From Aquificota bacterium (GTDB lineage Bacteria > Aquificota > Aquificia > Desulfurobacteriales > DQVG01), in NCBI GenBank assembly GCA_027002265.1, contig JAMOTM010000074.1:1-46066 (forward strand): a stretch of DNA of 46,066 bases. The letters run 5' to 3'. The notes under the pieces are model-generated. The model saw only the letters and a program-made list of their open reading frames with translations, made no database searches and was not told where the DNA came from. How positions within the stretch are numbered: the stretch's first letter is position 1; each line of letters starts with the position of its first letter. Shown here one piece after another: positions 18,245-27,665 of this stretch. Both the position numbers and the translations under genes were made by a program.

Positions 18245-20118
18245 TGCTCATACTTTTTACGAGATTTATAAAGTTTTTTACTATGTAAAATATATGCTTT
18301 ATCATTTGGCAAAAAATAATTTTTACAAGTTAGATTATGATATTCATGTTTATTACAATTCTCATATCCTAAAATACCTAATATAGTATTATAAATTGAG
18401 TCATTACAAAATAGTTTTTTTTCATTATTTTTTAAATTTTTATAAATATGTGTACTTTTATATTCATCGGAAAACCACATAATCAATGGTATTTCAGCCA
18501 TATCAGGAGTATAAAGTTCAGGATTATGTGCTAATTGATGGTCTATATCTTCTGAATGATCGGAAAAATAAACTAACATTTTCATTTTATTTGGATCTAA
18601 TTTTTTTAAATACTCAATTAGATTAAATATTATATAATCATTATATAATACACTATTATCATAACAATTAAAATTTTTTATTGAATTACCTAATAGTTGT
18701 TTTATAAAATCTTTAAAACTTCTCAAATTATGTATTGTCTTTATTTTTGAAAAAAACTCATCAATACTTTCAATTTTATTATTTAATTTAGATAATTTAG
18801 GAAAAACTTGTGAATTTACATTCCCTTTAAAATGATTAAAATTACTATGAATAGGATATCTTAAACAATAATTTGCATGACTTCCCATCAAATGAACAAA
18901 TATAACTTTTTTTGTAATTTTTTGTTTTAAAATTTTTTTATACGGTATAAAAATATTCTGATCAAAACTTCCTCCATAAGAAACATTACTATTCTTATTT
19001 AAATTTATTAATACATTTGCTTTTTTAGCAATAGCTGAAACAAGATCATTCCCTATATTCTGATTAGTAATCCAATAAGTTTTAAATCCTTTTTCTTTTA
19101 AAAAACTAATTAAATCGATAATTTTTGTAATATTTTCTTCATTAATTTGATTTATATTAGTTAAAGCATATGACAGTGATGGTTCAGTTGCTACAAAATT
19201 AGCATATGCATTTCTAAAAACTAAAATTTCTCCTTTTTTATCTAATTGTTTTAATAAAGGAGTTGTGTTTCTTTTATATCCGTATAAGCTCATATGATTT
19301 CTATTCAAAGATTCCCCTATAACAATGACTATAGTTTCACTTTTATTAAAATCATATTTTTCAAATTTATTATTTTTTTCTTTACCAAAATTTATATTTT
19401 TAAATGTTTCAACTTGTTTTTGATACTCTTTATATGAATTCATTATAAAATTTATTGGTTGTAAATTTTTTATGTTTAAACTTACTATCAAAAATAGAAT
19501 TAAAAGATTGAAAATCAAAAATTTATTTTTAATTTGTATATTACTTTTAATAAAAACTTTTAATATAAAAAAAACAATAATTAATACAATAAAAAACAAA
19601 ATATAAGTATCTATTCCAATATATGTAGCTAAAAATTCTTTTGATTCTTTTACATTTGTTTGAAATATTGCATTCAATATATTTGTTGTAACTGCTACAC
19701 CATCATTATAGTTATAAAACAAATAAAACAATAAAGGTAAAATAAAAATTAAATAAATAAAAAAAAGTATAATTAATTTAATTTTTTGATGAATTTTAGA
19801 TTGCTTTATAAGCATTAGTAAACTAATTAAAAAATAATCAAACAAAATTACAATAAAAAATTCAAATAAATTTCCTCCACCAAAATTAATTTTTACTATA
19901 ACTGAATATAATAAAAAATAGAAAAAAAACAACAAAAAACATGATAAACAATTTATTAAATATTTATATACTAAATAAAAAATTACTAAAATACTAGGAA
20001 TAATAAGATTTTTAATATTGAAATAATCAGGATTATTTAATGTAATTGGTTGAATAATAAAATATATTATGAAAATAATTAATACTAAAATCACATCAAT
20101 AAATAAATTTTTAATCAT
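18241..20118 (-). CDS. EptA/CptA-like phosphoethanolamine transferase (sulfatase fold)
   Basis: 625 residues. The N-terminal third has about five membrane helices. A periplasmic sulfatase-fold domain follows: VIGESLNRNHMSLYGY (metal-binding Glu near 268), a nucleophile threonine candidate in FVATEPSLSYALT (near 310), HLMGSHANY, and FSDHSEDID (Asp-His near 519). These are the hallmarks of enzymes that transfer phosphoethanolamine from phosphatidylethanolamine to lipid A, LPS core sugars or other glycans. Within this locus it may decorate the polysaccharide or heptose. An alternative is a phosphoglycerol transferase or arylsulfatase-like enzyme. It overlaps the upstream gene by one base and the downstream one by four. 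Confidence 0.8.
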   Translation of the reverse strand: MIKNLFIDVILVLIIFIIYFIIQPITLNNPDYFNIKNLIIPSILVIFYLVYKYLINCLSCFLLFFFYFLLYSVIVKINFGGGNLFEFFIVILFDYFLISLLMLIKQSKIHQKIKLIILFFIYLIFILPLLFYLFYNYNDGVAVTTNILNAIFQTNVKESKEFLATYIGIDTYILFFIVLIIVFFILKVFIKSNIQIKNKFLIFNLLILFLIVSLNIKNLQPINFIMNSYKEYQKQVETFKNINFGKEKNNKFEKYDFNKSETIVIVIGESLNRNHMSLYGYKRNTTPLLKQLDKKGEILVFRNAYANFVATEPSLSYALTNINQINEENITKIIDLISFLKEKGFKTYWITNQNIGNDLVSAIAKKANVLINLNKNSNVSYGGSFDQNIFIPYKKILKQKITKKVIFVHLMGSHANYCLRYPIHSNFNHFKGNVNSQVFPKLSKLNNKIESIDEFFSKIKTIHNLRSFKDFIKQLLGNSIKNFNCYDNSVLYNDYIIFNLIEYLKKLDPNKMKMLVYFSDHSEDIDHQLAHNPELYTPDMAEIPLIMWFSDEYKSTHIYKNLKNNEKKLFCNDSIYNTILGILGYENCNKHEYHNLTCKNYFLPNDKAYILHSKKLYKSRKKYEQ

Positions 20119-21344
20119 TAAATTCCTTTACAAATTTTTAAAAAATCTTCTACAAATTTTTTATAAGTAAATTCTTTACAGATTTTTTCTTTTACATTTT
20201 TATATTTCTCTTTTAATTCTTCATTATTTTCAATAGCATAAATTATTTTTTGTGATAAATCTTCAATGTTTGAAGGTTCAAACAATAAAGAGAGTTCTTC
20301 ATTTTGGTTTATGTTTTTTATGACATCAAAACTACCATTAATTACAGGCTTACCTGAAATTAAAGAATCATAATATTTAATATGAGGAACCATATGTGAA
20401 TATGGATGATCTTTATCTGGACAGACTATAACATCTGCTATTTCTTGATAAGTTCTTAATTTATTATATGGGATTCTTCCTAATAAAATTATTTTACCTT
20501 CTAATTTTTCTTTTTCGATTAAATTTTTAATCCAATCATAATGTTCTCCATCACCTATTAGCAATAATTTAACATCTTCTCGTTTTTTTAAAACTTTTAA
20601 AAAAGCTTTTACCAAATCATCTACCCCTCCTAAATCTTTAAAATTTCCAGCAAATAAAACTATCTTTGAATCATCACTTTTATACTTATTTATCAATTCT
20701 TCTAACAACTTTTTATCAATTTCTTGATTACATAACGCTTCATTTATCCCATCTTTTAATACACAAATTTTATTTTTATCTATTTCATAAAATTTTGATA
20801 AATAACTTTTCATTTCATCAGAAACTGCTATCAATTTTTTTGAATTTTTATAAATTTTTTTATCATGTTTTTTTGCTACATAAGCTTTAAAATTATTTAT
20901 TATTTTTCTTATTCCATTATATTTTTTATATTGAAATTCTAATACAGCTAAACCATGAATATCATTTATATAATTATTAATATTGTTTTCTTTGTTTAAA
21001 AAATATCCAAAACTATTATCCAGATATTCAAAAAAAATAATATTATCTTCATTAATACCTAAATTTTTAAAAGCCTTCAAATATTTTCTAAACAAAAATT
21101 TATTAATCCAATGAGGCAATATTGCTACACAAAACTGAAAAAATCTTTTTTGTTGTTTGTTTAATTTACAATTTAAAAAAATATGTTTTATATCAGGATG
21201 AAAATTTTCATAATTTTTAGCATTTGAAATTAAAGTTACATTCTTTCCTAATTCTGCTAAGGAATTTAATATTCCATACATTCGAATAACACCGCCCCCG
21301 TGTTTTGAAAAATCATTAAAAGTAAAAAAAACATACTTATTCAT
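20118..21344 (-). CDS. GT4-like glycosyltransferase
   Basis: 408 residues. The N-terminus MNKYVFFTFNDFSKHGGGVIRMYGIL has the G-G-G loop. NDIHGLAV, KLIAVSDEMKSYL and IVLFAGNFKDLGGVDDLVKAFL follow the GT4 order. The donor-site region reads HMVPHIKYYDSLISGKPVI, without a canonical EX7E pair, as in a subgroup of GT4 enzymes. It is downstream of a GT4 with an 8-base overlap and ends over the phosphoethanolamine transferase start. Substrate unknown; very AT-rich, with lysine- and asparagine-rich codon use as in its neighbours. Confidence 0.75.
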   Translation of the reverse strand: MNKYVFFTFNDFSKHGGGVIRMYGILNSLAELGKNVTLISNAKNYENFHPDIKHIFLNCKLNKQQKRFFQFCVAILPHWINKFLFRKYLKAFKNLGINEDNIIFFEYLDNSFGYFLNKENNINNYINDIHGLAVLEFQYKKYNGIRKIINNFKAYVAKKHDKKIYKNSKKLIAVSDEMKSYLSKFYEIDKNKICVLKDGINEALCNQEIDKKLLEELINKYKSDDSKIVLFAGNFKDLGGVDDLVKAFLKVLKKREDVKLLLIGDGEHYDWIKNLIEKEKLEGKIILLGRIPYNKLRTYQEIADVIVCPDKDHPYSHMVPHIKYYDSLISGKPVINGSFDVIKNINQNEELSLLFEPSNIEDLSQKIIYAIENNEELKEKYKNVKEKICKEFTYKKFVEDFLKICKGI

Positions 21345-22533
21345 TAATCAACCTTTTATAAATATTATCATATTTCTTTACTGCCATTTTTTTATCAAAA
21401 TGTTCATTAAATAATTTTTCGAAATCATTTTCATTTATATCTGGTTTTTCAATAAATTTTAAAATTTCTTCATATTCTTCATAATTAATATTTTCTAAAT
21501 CAATCAATTTACCAACTTTATATTGAGTCAAATAATATTCCATATCACCAACACCTTTATTGGTAATAGAAGGCAAATGACAAGCTACATTTTCAGCAAA
21601 TTTTGTAGGAGCTGATGCCTGTTTTGAATACGAAGGTTTAATAAAAAAAATAGAATAATCTGAAATATTTAAAAACTGACTAACTTTTTCAAATGGCACA
21701 CTTTTTAATATAACTTTTGATTTGTCTATCTTATACTCTTGTAATTTTTTATTTATAAAATCATGTTCATTTTTATTAAGAATAATAAATTTAATATTTT
21801 CATTTTTATTTATCAGATATTTAATGAGTTTTAATTCTTTATCGAAGTCGTACCACCCACTTACAGTACCAGTATGAATTAGCAAAATATCATCATTAGT
21901 AAAATTAAACTCTTTTCTAATTTTTTCTTTTTCAAAGTTATCTATTTTTTGAAATATCTCTTTATTTGCACAAGTTGGAATTACAGTAATTTTTTCATTA
22001 TGAATTTTTAAATTCTCACTTAAAATATCTTTTGCTTTATGTGTTAATGTAACAACATGGTCAGCGTTTTTATACAAATAATCATCTATTTTTTTTAGTA
22101 TTTTATATAAAAATGTACTTTTCATTCTCCCTGAATCTAATTTTTCATCTATCCAAAAACCTCTAATATCAAAAATTATTTTTATATTTTTTCTTTTACT
22201 CAAAAATCCAATTAAAGTCGGTAAAAAACTACGGGTATGAAATATTTGAAAATTTTCCTTTTTATTCAATTTTTTTATATGTTTTACTACTTTATAAATT
22301 TCTTTTAATTGTTTAAATTTGTTTTTTTTATAAATAAAATATTCCCACTTAATATTATTTTCTTCAATTATTTTTTTAACTTCCTCAATATCTTTTAAAT
22401 CTTTTTCTCTTTCAAAAGAAATCAAATAAAAATCATTCCCTTTTTTACTTAAATCTATTAAATATTCTAAAACCTGCGACCTACCAAGAGGCTCTGTCAT
22501 ACCTGTAAGAGAAATATAAAGAATTTTATTCAT
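21337..22533 (-). CDS. GT4-like glycosyltransferase
   Basis: 398 residues. MNKILYISLTGMTEPLGRSQVLEYLIDL at the N-terminus is typical of a GT4 subgroup in which the acceptor loop carries E-x-L-G-R-S-Q. FHTRSFLPTLIGFL and FDIRGFWIDEKLDSG follow, and the donor end has YSKQASAPTKFAENVACHLP, the K-x-S-x-P-T-K-x-x-E variant of the EX7E motif. The gene opens within the last four bases of the deacetylase gene upstream. Probably assembles the repeat unit; specificity unknown. Confidence 0.8.
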   Translation of the reverse strand: MNKILYISLTGMTEPLGRSQVLEYLIDLSKKGNDFYLISFEREKDLKDIEEVKKIIEENNIKWEYFIYKKNKFKQLKEIYKVVKHIKKLNKKENFQIFHTRSFLPTLIGFLSKRKNIKIIFDIRGFWIDEKLDSGRMKSTFLYKILKKIDDYLYKNADHVVTLTHKAKDILSENLKIHNEKITVIPTCANKEIFQKIDNFEKEKIRKEFNFTNDDILLIHTGTVSGWYDFDKELKLIKYLINKNENIKFIILNKNEHDFINKKLQEYKIDKSKVILKSVPFEKVSQFLNISDYSIFFIKPSYSKQASAPTKFAENVACHLPSITNKGVGDMEYYLTQYKVGKLIDLENINYEEYEEILKFIEKPDINENDFEKLFNEHFDKKMAVKKYDNIYKRLINE

Positions 22534-23489
22534 TTTTTAAATCCTAATGCCCTTAATTTAATTTCATTTTTAGAATCTCCATAAAAAGTAAAACGATTAT
22601 AAATATTTGTTTTATAATTTGAAAAATCATTATTCACCAACAAAATATGTGTAATATTATTTCTTTGTAAGAATTGAATATTTTCATTTTTATAACTTCC
22701 ATTTGGAAAAGCATAAATGTTCATTGGTAATTTTAAAACATTTTCAAAATAATCTTTACAAAGATAAAAATCTTTCTCAAAAAATTCTTGAGATTCTACT
22801 CCCATAGATTCATGATAATATGAATGAACTCCAATTTCATGAATTTTAGAAATTTCTTTTACATTTTCTTCATTCATCATTTTTGTAAAAGTTACATTAT
22901 CGATTTTTTCAAAAATTACATCCAAATGCTTTAAATATTTTTTCCTTTCTTCAAAAGGTTTATTTTTCAAAAAAGCACTAAGTTTTATTCCAAATAATGT
23001 TTTATCTCCATTATATTTATAATTAAAATTAGGAATATTTATTTCTTTTAATAATAAATCGGAAGCAGCATTTAAATAATCATACATTTTAATATTCCAC
23101 ATAGGTTCCTGAGACTTTACACAAGAAGGTATAATATTCATATTTACAGAAATTTTATGTTTACTTAAAATAGGACAAGCATATTCTAAAAAATCATAAT
23201 AACCATCATCAAACGATAAAATCACATTAGGTTTATTTAATTTAGAGACATGTTTAATATTTTCTATATCTTTAAAAGTGATAATATCATATTTTTCTTT
23301 TAAAAATTTTATTAAAATTTCGAATAATTCAGGAGATAAAGGATTATAAAACTTATTTTTTTGAGGGGAAATCCTATGAAGATTCAATATTGTTAAATAA
23401 CCTTTATTAATAATATTATTATACATTTTTTTATTATTTAATAAGAAATATATATCAAAAAAAATCTTTTTTAATATTTTTTTACTCAT
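22530..23489 (-). CDS. NodB-type polysaccharide deacetylase
   Basis: 319 residues. The carbohydrate esterase 4 motifs are present: LSFDDGYYDF (D94, D95), GVHSYYHESMG (H-S-x-x-H metal ligands, near 220) and YAFPNGSY (motif 3). These enzymes remove N- or O-acetyl groups from glycans, using a metal held by Asp-His-His. No signal peptide or membrane helix is seen, so it may act in the cytoplasm on a lipid-linked intermediate or at the membrane face. It sits between asnB and two GT4 genes with ATGA overlaps. Candidate role: unmasking an amino group on the repeat unit. Confidence 0.85.
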   Translation of the reverse strand: MSKKILKKIFFDIYFLLNNKKMYNNIINKGYLTILNLHRISPQKNKFYNPLSPELFEILIKFLKEKYDIITFKDIENIKHVSKLNKPNVILSFDDGYYDFLEYACPILSKHKISVNMNIIPSCVKSQEPMWNIKMYDYLNAASDLLLKEINIPNFNYKYNGDKTLFGIKLSAFLKNKPFEERKKYLKHLDVIFEKIDNVTFTKMMNEENVKEISKIHEIGVHSYYHESMGVESQEFFEKDFYLCKDYFENVLKLPMNIYAFPNGSYKNENIQFLQRNNITHILLVNNDFSNYKTNIYNRFTFYGDSKNEIKLRALGFKK

Positions 23490-25333
23490 TTAATACCCTT
23501 CATATTTTTTTCATACCACATTATAAACGTCAGAATAGTCCAAATTTTTTTATCATCATTCTTACCAGTTAAAAATCTTTCTTTTAAATTCAAAAGAAAT
23601 TGTTTATCTAAAAATTCTATTTTTTTTAAAAACATTTCAGAAAAATAATAATCTATTAAATGTCTTAATTCATTTCTTAACCAATCATTTATAGGAATCC
23701 CGAACCCCGTTTTTTTTCTCTCAAACATTTTTCTTGGAATATAATTAGCAAGAATATCTTTTAAAATTCTTTTTTTAATTTTAAATTCAATTGGTAAAGA
23801 AGCAGCATATTCAATAATTTTATTATCCAGCAACGGCTCTCTACCTTCTAATGAAACACCCATTGTTGCTCTGTCTACTTTTGTTAGAATGTCGTTTGGA
23901 AGATAGGTAAGAAAGTCGATTATCATCATTTTTTCCAAATCATTAAGATTTTCTTCAATATCAACTTTTGATAGAGTTGTCTTTTTCATTATTTTTTTTA
24001 TTTCTTTATTAGAAAAAACTAAATTAGAAACTCGAAACATATTTGCTATATTATTAAATTCCAAAGTATCATGAATCTTTAACAATTTCATATTATATTT
24101 ATCATTTACAAAATTTAGTGATGGAAACATATTAATTATATGTTTGAATTTTCTAACTTTATTTAAAAGTTTATATCTGTTTAAAAATAAATAATAACTT
24201 GTATATCCTCCAAAAACTTCATCACCTCCATCTCCTGAAAGCACTACTTTTACTTCTTGTTTAGCTACCTTTGAAACTAAAGCAGTTGGAATAGAGGAAA
24301 TATCAGCAAAAGGTTCATCATAAATATCAGGGAGCTTTGTAATTATCTCCATAGTCTCTTTTTCAGTACAGTAATATTCATAATGTTCCGTTCCTAAATA
24401 TTCTGCTATTTTTTTGGCATATGGTGCTTCATTATATTTTTCATTTTCAAATCCGATAGTAAAAGTTTTAATTTTTGTATTAGTATGTTTTTGTAATATT
24501 GCTGTAACTAAACTACTATCAATCCCTCCACTTAGAAAACTACCTACTGGTACATCTGCCACCATTCTTAATTTAAAAGAATCTATTAAAATATTCTCAA
24601 GTTCTTTTTTTGCTCCGTCATATGAAATATCTTTTTTATCTTTATAAAAATTTTGAATATTCCAATATTGTTTAATAAAAAATTTTTTTGACTTAACATC
24701 AAATTCAAGATATGTTCCAGGTAGAAGTTTAAACGTATTTTCAAAAATTGAAAGAGGTGCGTTTATATATCCAAATCTAAAATAATCACTTAATGCTTCA
24801 AAACAAATTTGCTTTTCAAAAAACTTATTTGGATAAAAAGTTTTTATTTCACTACCAAACAAAAACACATTGTTTTTCCAATAATAATATAAAGGTTTAA
24901 CACCTGCTCTGTCTCTAAATAAATATATTTTTTCTAAATTTGTATCATAAATACAAAAAGCAAACATTCCTCTGAATTTATCTACAGCTTTTACTCCCCA
25001 TTTATGAAACGCTTTTAAAATTACCTCAGTATCAGTATTAGAATGAAAACTGTATCCATAAATTTCCAACTCTTTCCTAATTTCTCTAAAGTTATACACT
25101 TCTCCATTATACGTTATTACTAAATTTTCAAAGTACATTGGCTGATGACCAGCATTGCTTAAATCAAGAATCGATAACCTTCTATGGGCCAAACCTAAAT
25201 TATAATTAGTAGCTACTTTAAAAAATAACCCTTTATCATCTGGACCTCTTTCATATACTCTATCTATCATTTCAGATAAAATATTTTTATCAGACTTTTT
25301 ATTGTAATCAATAAACCCTGCTATACCGCACAT
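23486..25333 (-). CDS. asnB: AsnB-type glutamine-dependent amidotransferase
   Basis: 615 residues with both domains of class B asparagine synthetase. MCGIAGF provides the N-terminal Cys2 nucleophile of the Ntn glutaminase domain, followed by HRRLSILDLSNAGHQPM and FNGEVYN-type positions (ITYNGEVYNF). The synthetase domain has the PP-loop SGGIDSSL (near 267) and LSGDGGDEVFGGY. In a polysaccharide cluster this family often amidates uronic acids (WbpS/WbmE type), so it may convert a HexA to a uronamide rather than make asparagine. Uronic-acid-forming genes in the window (40175, 42673) fit that reading. Both functions remain open. Confidence 0.85.
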   Translation of the reverse strand: MCGIAGFIDYNKKSDKNILSEMIDRVYERGPDDKGLFFKVATNYNLGLAHRRLSILDLSNAGHQPMYFENLVITYNGEVYNFREIRKELEIYGYSFHSNTDTEVILKAFHKWGVKAVDKFRGMFAFCIYDTNLEKIYLFRDRAGVKPLYYYWKNNVFLFGSEIKTFYPNKFFEKQICFEALSDYFRFGYINAPLSIFENTFKLLPGTYLEFDVKSKKFFIKQYWNIQNFYKDKKDISYDGAKKELENILIDSFKLRMVADVPVGSFLSGGIDSSLVTAILQKHTNTKIKTFTIGFENEKYNEAPYAKKIAEYLGTEHYEYYCTEKETMEIITKLPDIYDEPFADISSIPTALVSKVAKQEVKVVLSGDGGDEVFGGYTSYYLFLNRYKLLNKVRKFKHIINMFPSLNFVNDKYNMKLLKIHDTLEFNNIANMFRVSNLVFSNKEIKKIMKKTTLSKVDIEENLNDLEKMMIIDFLTYLPNDILTKVDRATMGVSLEGREPLLDNKIIEYAASLPIEFKIKKRILKDILANYIPRKMFERKKTGFGIPINDWLRNELRHLIDYYFSEMFLKKIEFLDKQFLLNLKERFLTGKNDDKKIWTILTFIMWYEKNMKGIK

Positions 25334-25335
25334 TG

Positions 25336-26442
25336 TTAAATTATCCTTTTATAAACTTGTAATATTTCATCAACAATTTTTTCTATATCAAATTGTTGAA
25401 TATGATTAAAAGCATTCTCTGTAATATATTTAGTATCTATTTCTTTTCGATAAATTTTCTCAATTAATTTTTTTATTTTTTCTATATTTTTAACCTCAAC
25501 TAAAAACCCCGTTTTTTTATCAATTACTAACTCTCTTAATCCTCCAACATTTGTTGAAATAACTGGTACTTTTTTTATCATTGCTTCTGCCACGACCAAT
25601 CCAAAAGCTTCTTCATAAGTTGGCAGCAAAAAAACGTCAGCTATATCATATAACTTTATAACTTCTTTATGTTCCATAGTTTCCAAAATATAAATATTCT
25701 TTGACATTGTTTTTTTTAAAAATTCTTTTAATGGTCCTTCTCCTACAAAGATAAATTTTATATTTTTATATTTTTTTTCAAAAAAATTTGCAATTCTTAA
25801 AATTTCTTTATAACCCTTTTGTTCTACAAATCTACCAACTGTTAATATAATGAAATCTTCATTAGCTAAACCTAAGCTCTCTTTTAATTTTTTATCTCCT
25901 TTATAAGACATAATATCTTTTATTTTTAACGGATTATAAATAGTATTGATATTTCGTAAAGCACAATGCTCTTCATAGTGTTCTTTTACAGCATTACTTA
26001 CTGCAATATATGAATCAAAACTTTTATTTAAAATAAAACAATCTATTTTTTTTCTTATTTTTTTTATTAAAGAATCATAATTATTCTCATTAAAAGGTAA
26101 ATTATGAAATGTAACTATTCTTTTAATATTTGGGAAAAAAGATTTTGTTAGTCCTGTATAAAAATATGCAAAAAATAAATGAGCATGAATAATGTCATAT
26201 TTGTTTTCTTTTATTAACGTATTCAACTTTGTTATGCCCTCATAAATATTCCACTTATAGGATAAATTTAAATTATAAACATTAATATTTTGTCTTAAAA
26301 GTTCTTTTTCTAAATCATTGTTATCAAATAATGTTGCAACATTAATATCTAAACCTTTTTTTTGTAAATATGGAACTAAATCGACTAAAGCCCTTTCAGC
26401 ACCACCTAATCCTAATGTTTCTATAATATGTAAAATTTTCAT
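25336..26442 (-). CDS. GT4-family glycosyltransferase
   Basis: 368 residues, canonical GT4. ETLGLGGAERALVDLVPYL opens the acceptor domain, IIHAHLFFAYF and RIVTFHNLPF follow, VGRFVEQKGYKEILRIA starts the donor domain, and EX7E lies in EEAFGLVVAEAMIKKVPVI. It is separated from the asnB start by two bases and overlaps the upstream GT-B gene by four. Its sequence resembles many LPS and capsule glycosyltransferases; donor and linkage cannot be inferred. Confidence 0.88.
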   Translation of the reverse strand: MKILHIIETLGLGGAERALVDLVPYLQKKGLDINVATLFDNNDLEKELLRQNINVYNLNLSYKWNIYEGITKLNTLIKENKYDIIHAHLFFAYFYTGLTKSFFPNIKRIVTFHNLPFNENNYDSLIKKIRKKIDCFILNKSFDSYIAVSNAVKEHYEEHCALRNINTIYNPLKIKDIMSYKGDKKLKESLGLANEDFIILTVGRFVEQKGYKEILRIANFFEKKYKNIKFIFVGEGPLKEFLKKTMSKNIYILETMEHKEVIKLYDIADVFLLPTYEEAFGLVVAEAMIKKVPVISTNVGGLRELVIDKKTGFLVEVKNIEKIKKLIEKIYRKEIDTKYITENAFNHIQQFDIEKIVDEILQVYKRII

Positions 26443-27665
26443 TTTTTACTTTCCTTAACTAATTTTAAAAAAGTTTCTTCATTAAAATCTTGATAAAACT
26501 CCCTTGCCCAATCATAAACTTGCTTTGAATATGTCTGATATATTTCTTCATTTTCCAATTTTAATAACAACTTTTGCAATTGATTCGGGTTAGTTACTCT
26601 AAAATCTTTTAAAGGATAGTTATATTGATTAAAAAAAATTTCTTTTGGAGAAAATAAATTAAACATATCAACGAATATAGTCGGAATTCCTTTTAAAGCA
26701 ACATCAAATGCTGTTGTAGAATGGAAAGTAATATGTAAATGTACATTTTCTGTTAAGTTATCTAAACTTATTTTATCTTCCACAAACTTAATAAAATTTA
26801 ACTTCTTTTCAAACTCTAATTTATATTGATTATTATATCTGGGATGATTCTTGAACCAAACTTCATACCCATGTTGAATCAAAAAATCTTTATTAATTTC
26901 AATAATAAGTTGGATTAACTTATAATATTTTTTCAAATTTAAATAAGAAAGATCAGTATTTTGTAAACTCAATAAAATAATTTTATTATTCTGTCTAATT
27001 TTATAATCATCAATTTTTTTATAAAAACCAATTGTCTTAATATTTTTTTTATTAAAATAATTCGTTTTATCTGATTTTAACAAAATATTTCTAAAACCTT
27101 TTCCATAAACCAATGTAATAACTTTTGGTTTACTCTTTATTTTACATGCTTTACTATTTAAAATAATACCTTTGTGATTATTAGAAATAATTCCATGTTG
27201 ATAATCACAAATTAAAGCTTTTTTATTTATTTCCCTCCATAAAATCACATTATTGTGAGCTAAAGTAATAAATAAATTACATTTTAAATTTCTAAAGAAT
27301 ATCCTTTGCAGAATCTTAGAAATCTTTTTCTCTCTTACATAATACTCATCATCAACTATATCATAAAATTTATTTTTTTTTGAAAAAAATTTCCTTAATA
27401 AAATCTGTAAAAATGTAATTAAATCTAAATAAATTGCTTTTTCATTTCTAGGATAAGTATTATACATACCCTTTAAATCTGTTTCTTCTAATAATAAATA
27501 TTTAATATTATATTTTTCACACACTTTCAGAAAAGGTTTTAAAAATATATTTTCTCCGTTTGCGCCTCTATTAAAATGATTAGAATAAGAAAAAATTACA
27601 TCATATTTTTGTTTAAAAAACAATAATTTAAAAAAAAATAAAATTGACTTTATTTTCTGTTTCAA
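26439..27665 (-). CDS. GT-B-fold transferase of uncertain family
   Basis: 408 residues. I do not recognise a firm family. The C-terminal half has GYEVWFKNHPRYN and then VHLHITFHSTTAFDVALKGIPTIFVDM. This K-x-H-P and H/S-S-T-x-x-x-E/D-x-x-x-x-G-x-P pattern is seen in CDP-glycerol phosphotransferases, sialyl- and polysialyltransferase-like and Kdo-transferase-like enzymes, all GT-B folds. The start is a TTG at 27665 with AAAGG seven bases upstream, overlapping the flippase stop as TTGA. Adjacent CMP-legionaminate synthesis makes a sialyl-type (CMP-donor) transferase a plausible guess, but it is only that. Confidence 0.5.
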   Translation of the reverse strand: MKQKIKSILFFFKLLFFKQKYDVIFSYSNHFNRGANGENIFLKPFLKVCEKYNIKYLLLEETDLKGMYNTYPRNEKAIYLDLITFLQILLRKFFSKKNKFYDIVDDEYYVREKKISKILQRIFFRNLKCNLFITLAHNNVILWREINKKALICDYQHGIISNNHKGIILNSKACKIKSKPKVITLVYGKGFRNILLKSDKTNYFNKKNIKTIGFYKKIDDYKIRQNNKIILLSLQNTDLSYLNLKKYYKLIQLIIEINKDFLIQHGYEVWFKNHPRYNNQYKLEFEKKLNFIKFVEDKISLDNLTENVHLHITFHSTTAFDVALKGIPTIFVDMFNLFSPKEIFFNQYNYPLKDFRVTNPNQLQKLLLKLENEEIYQTYSKQVYDWAREFYQDFNEETFLKLVKESKK

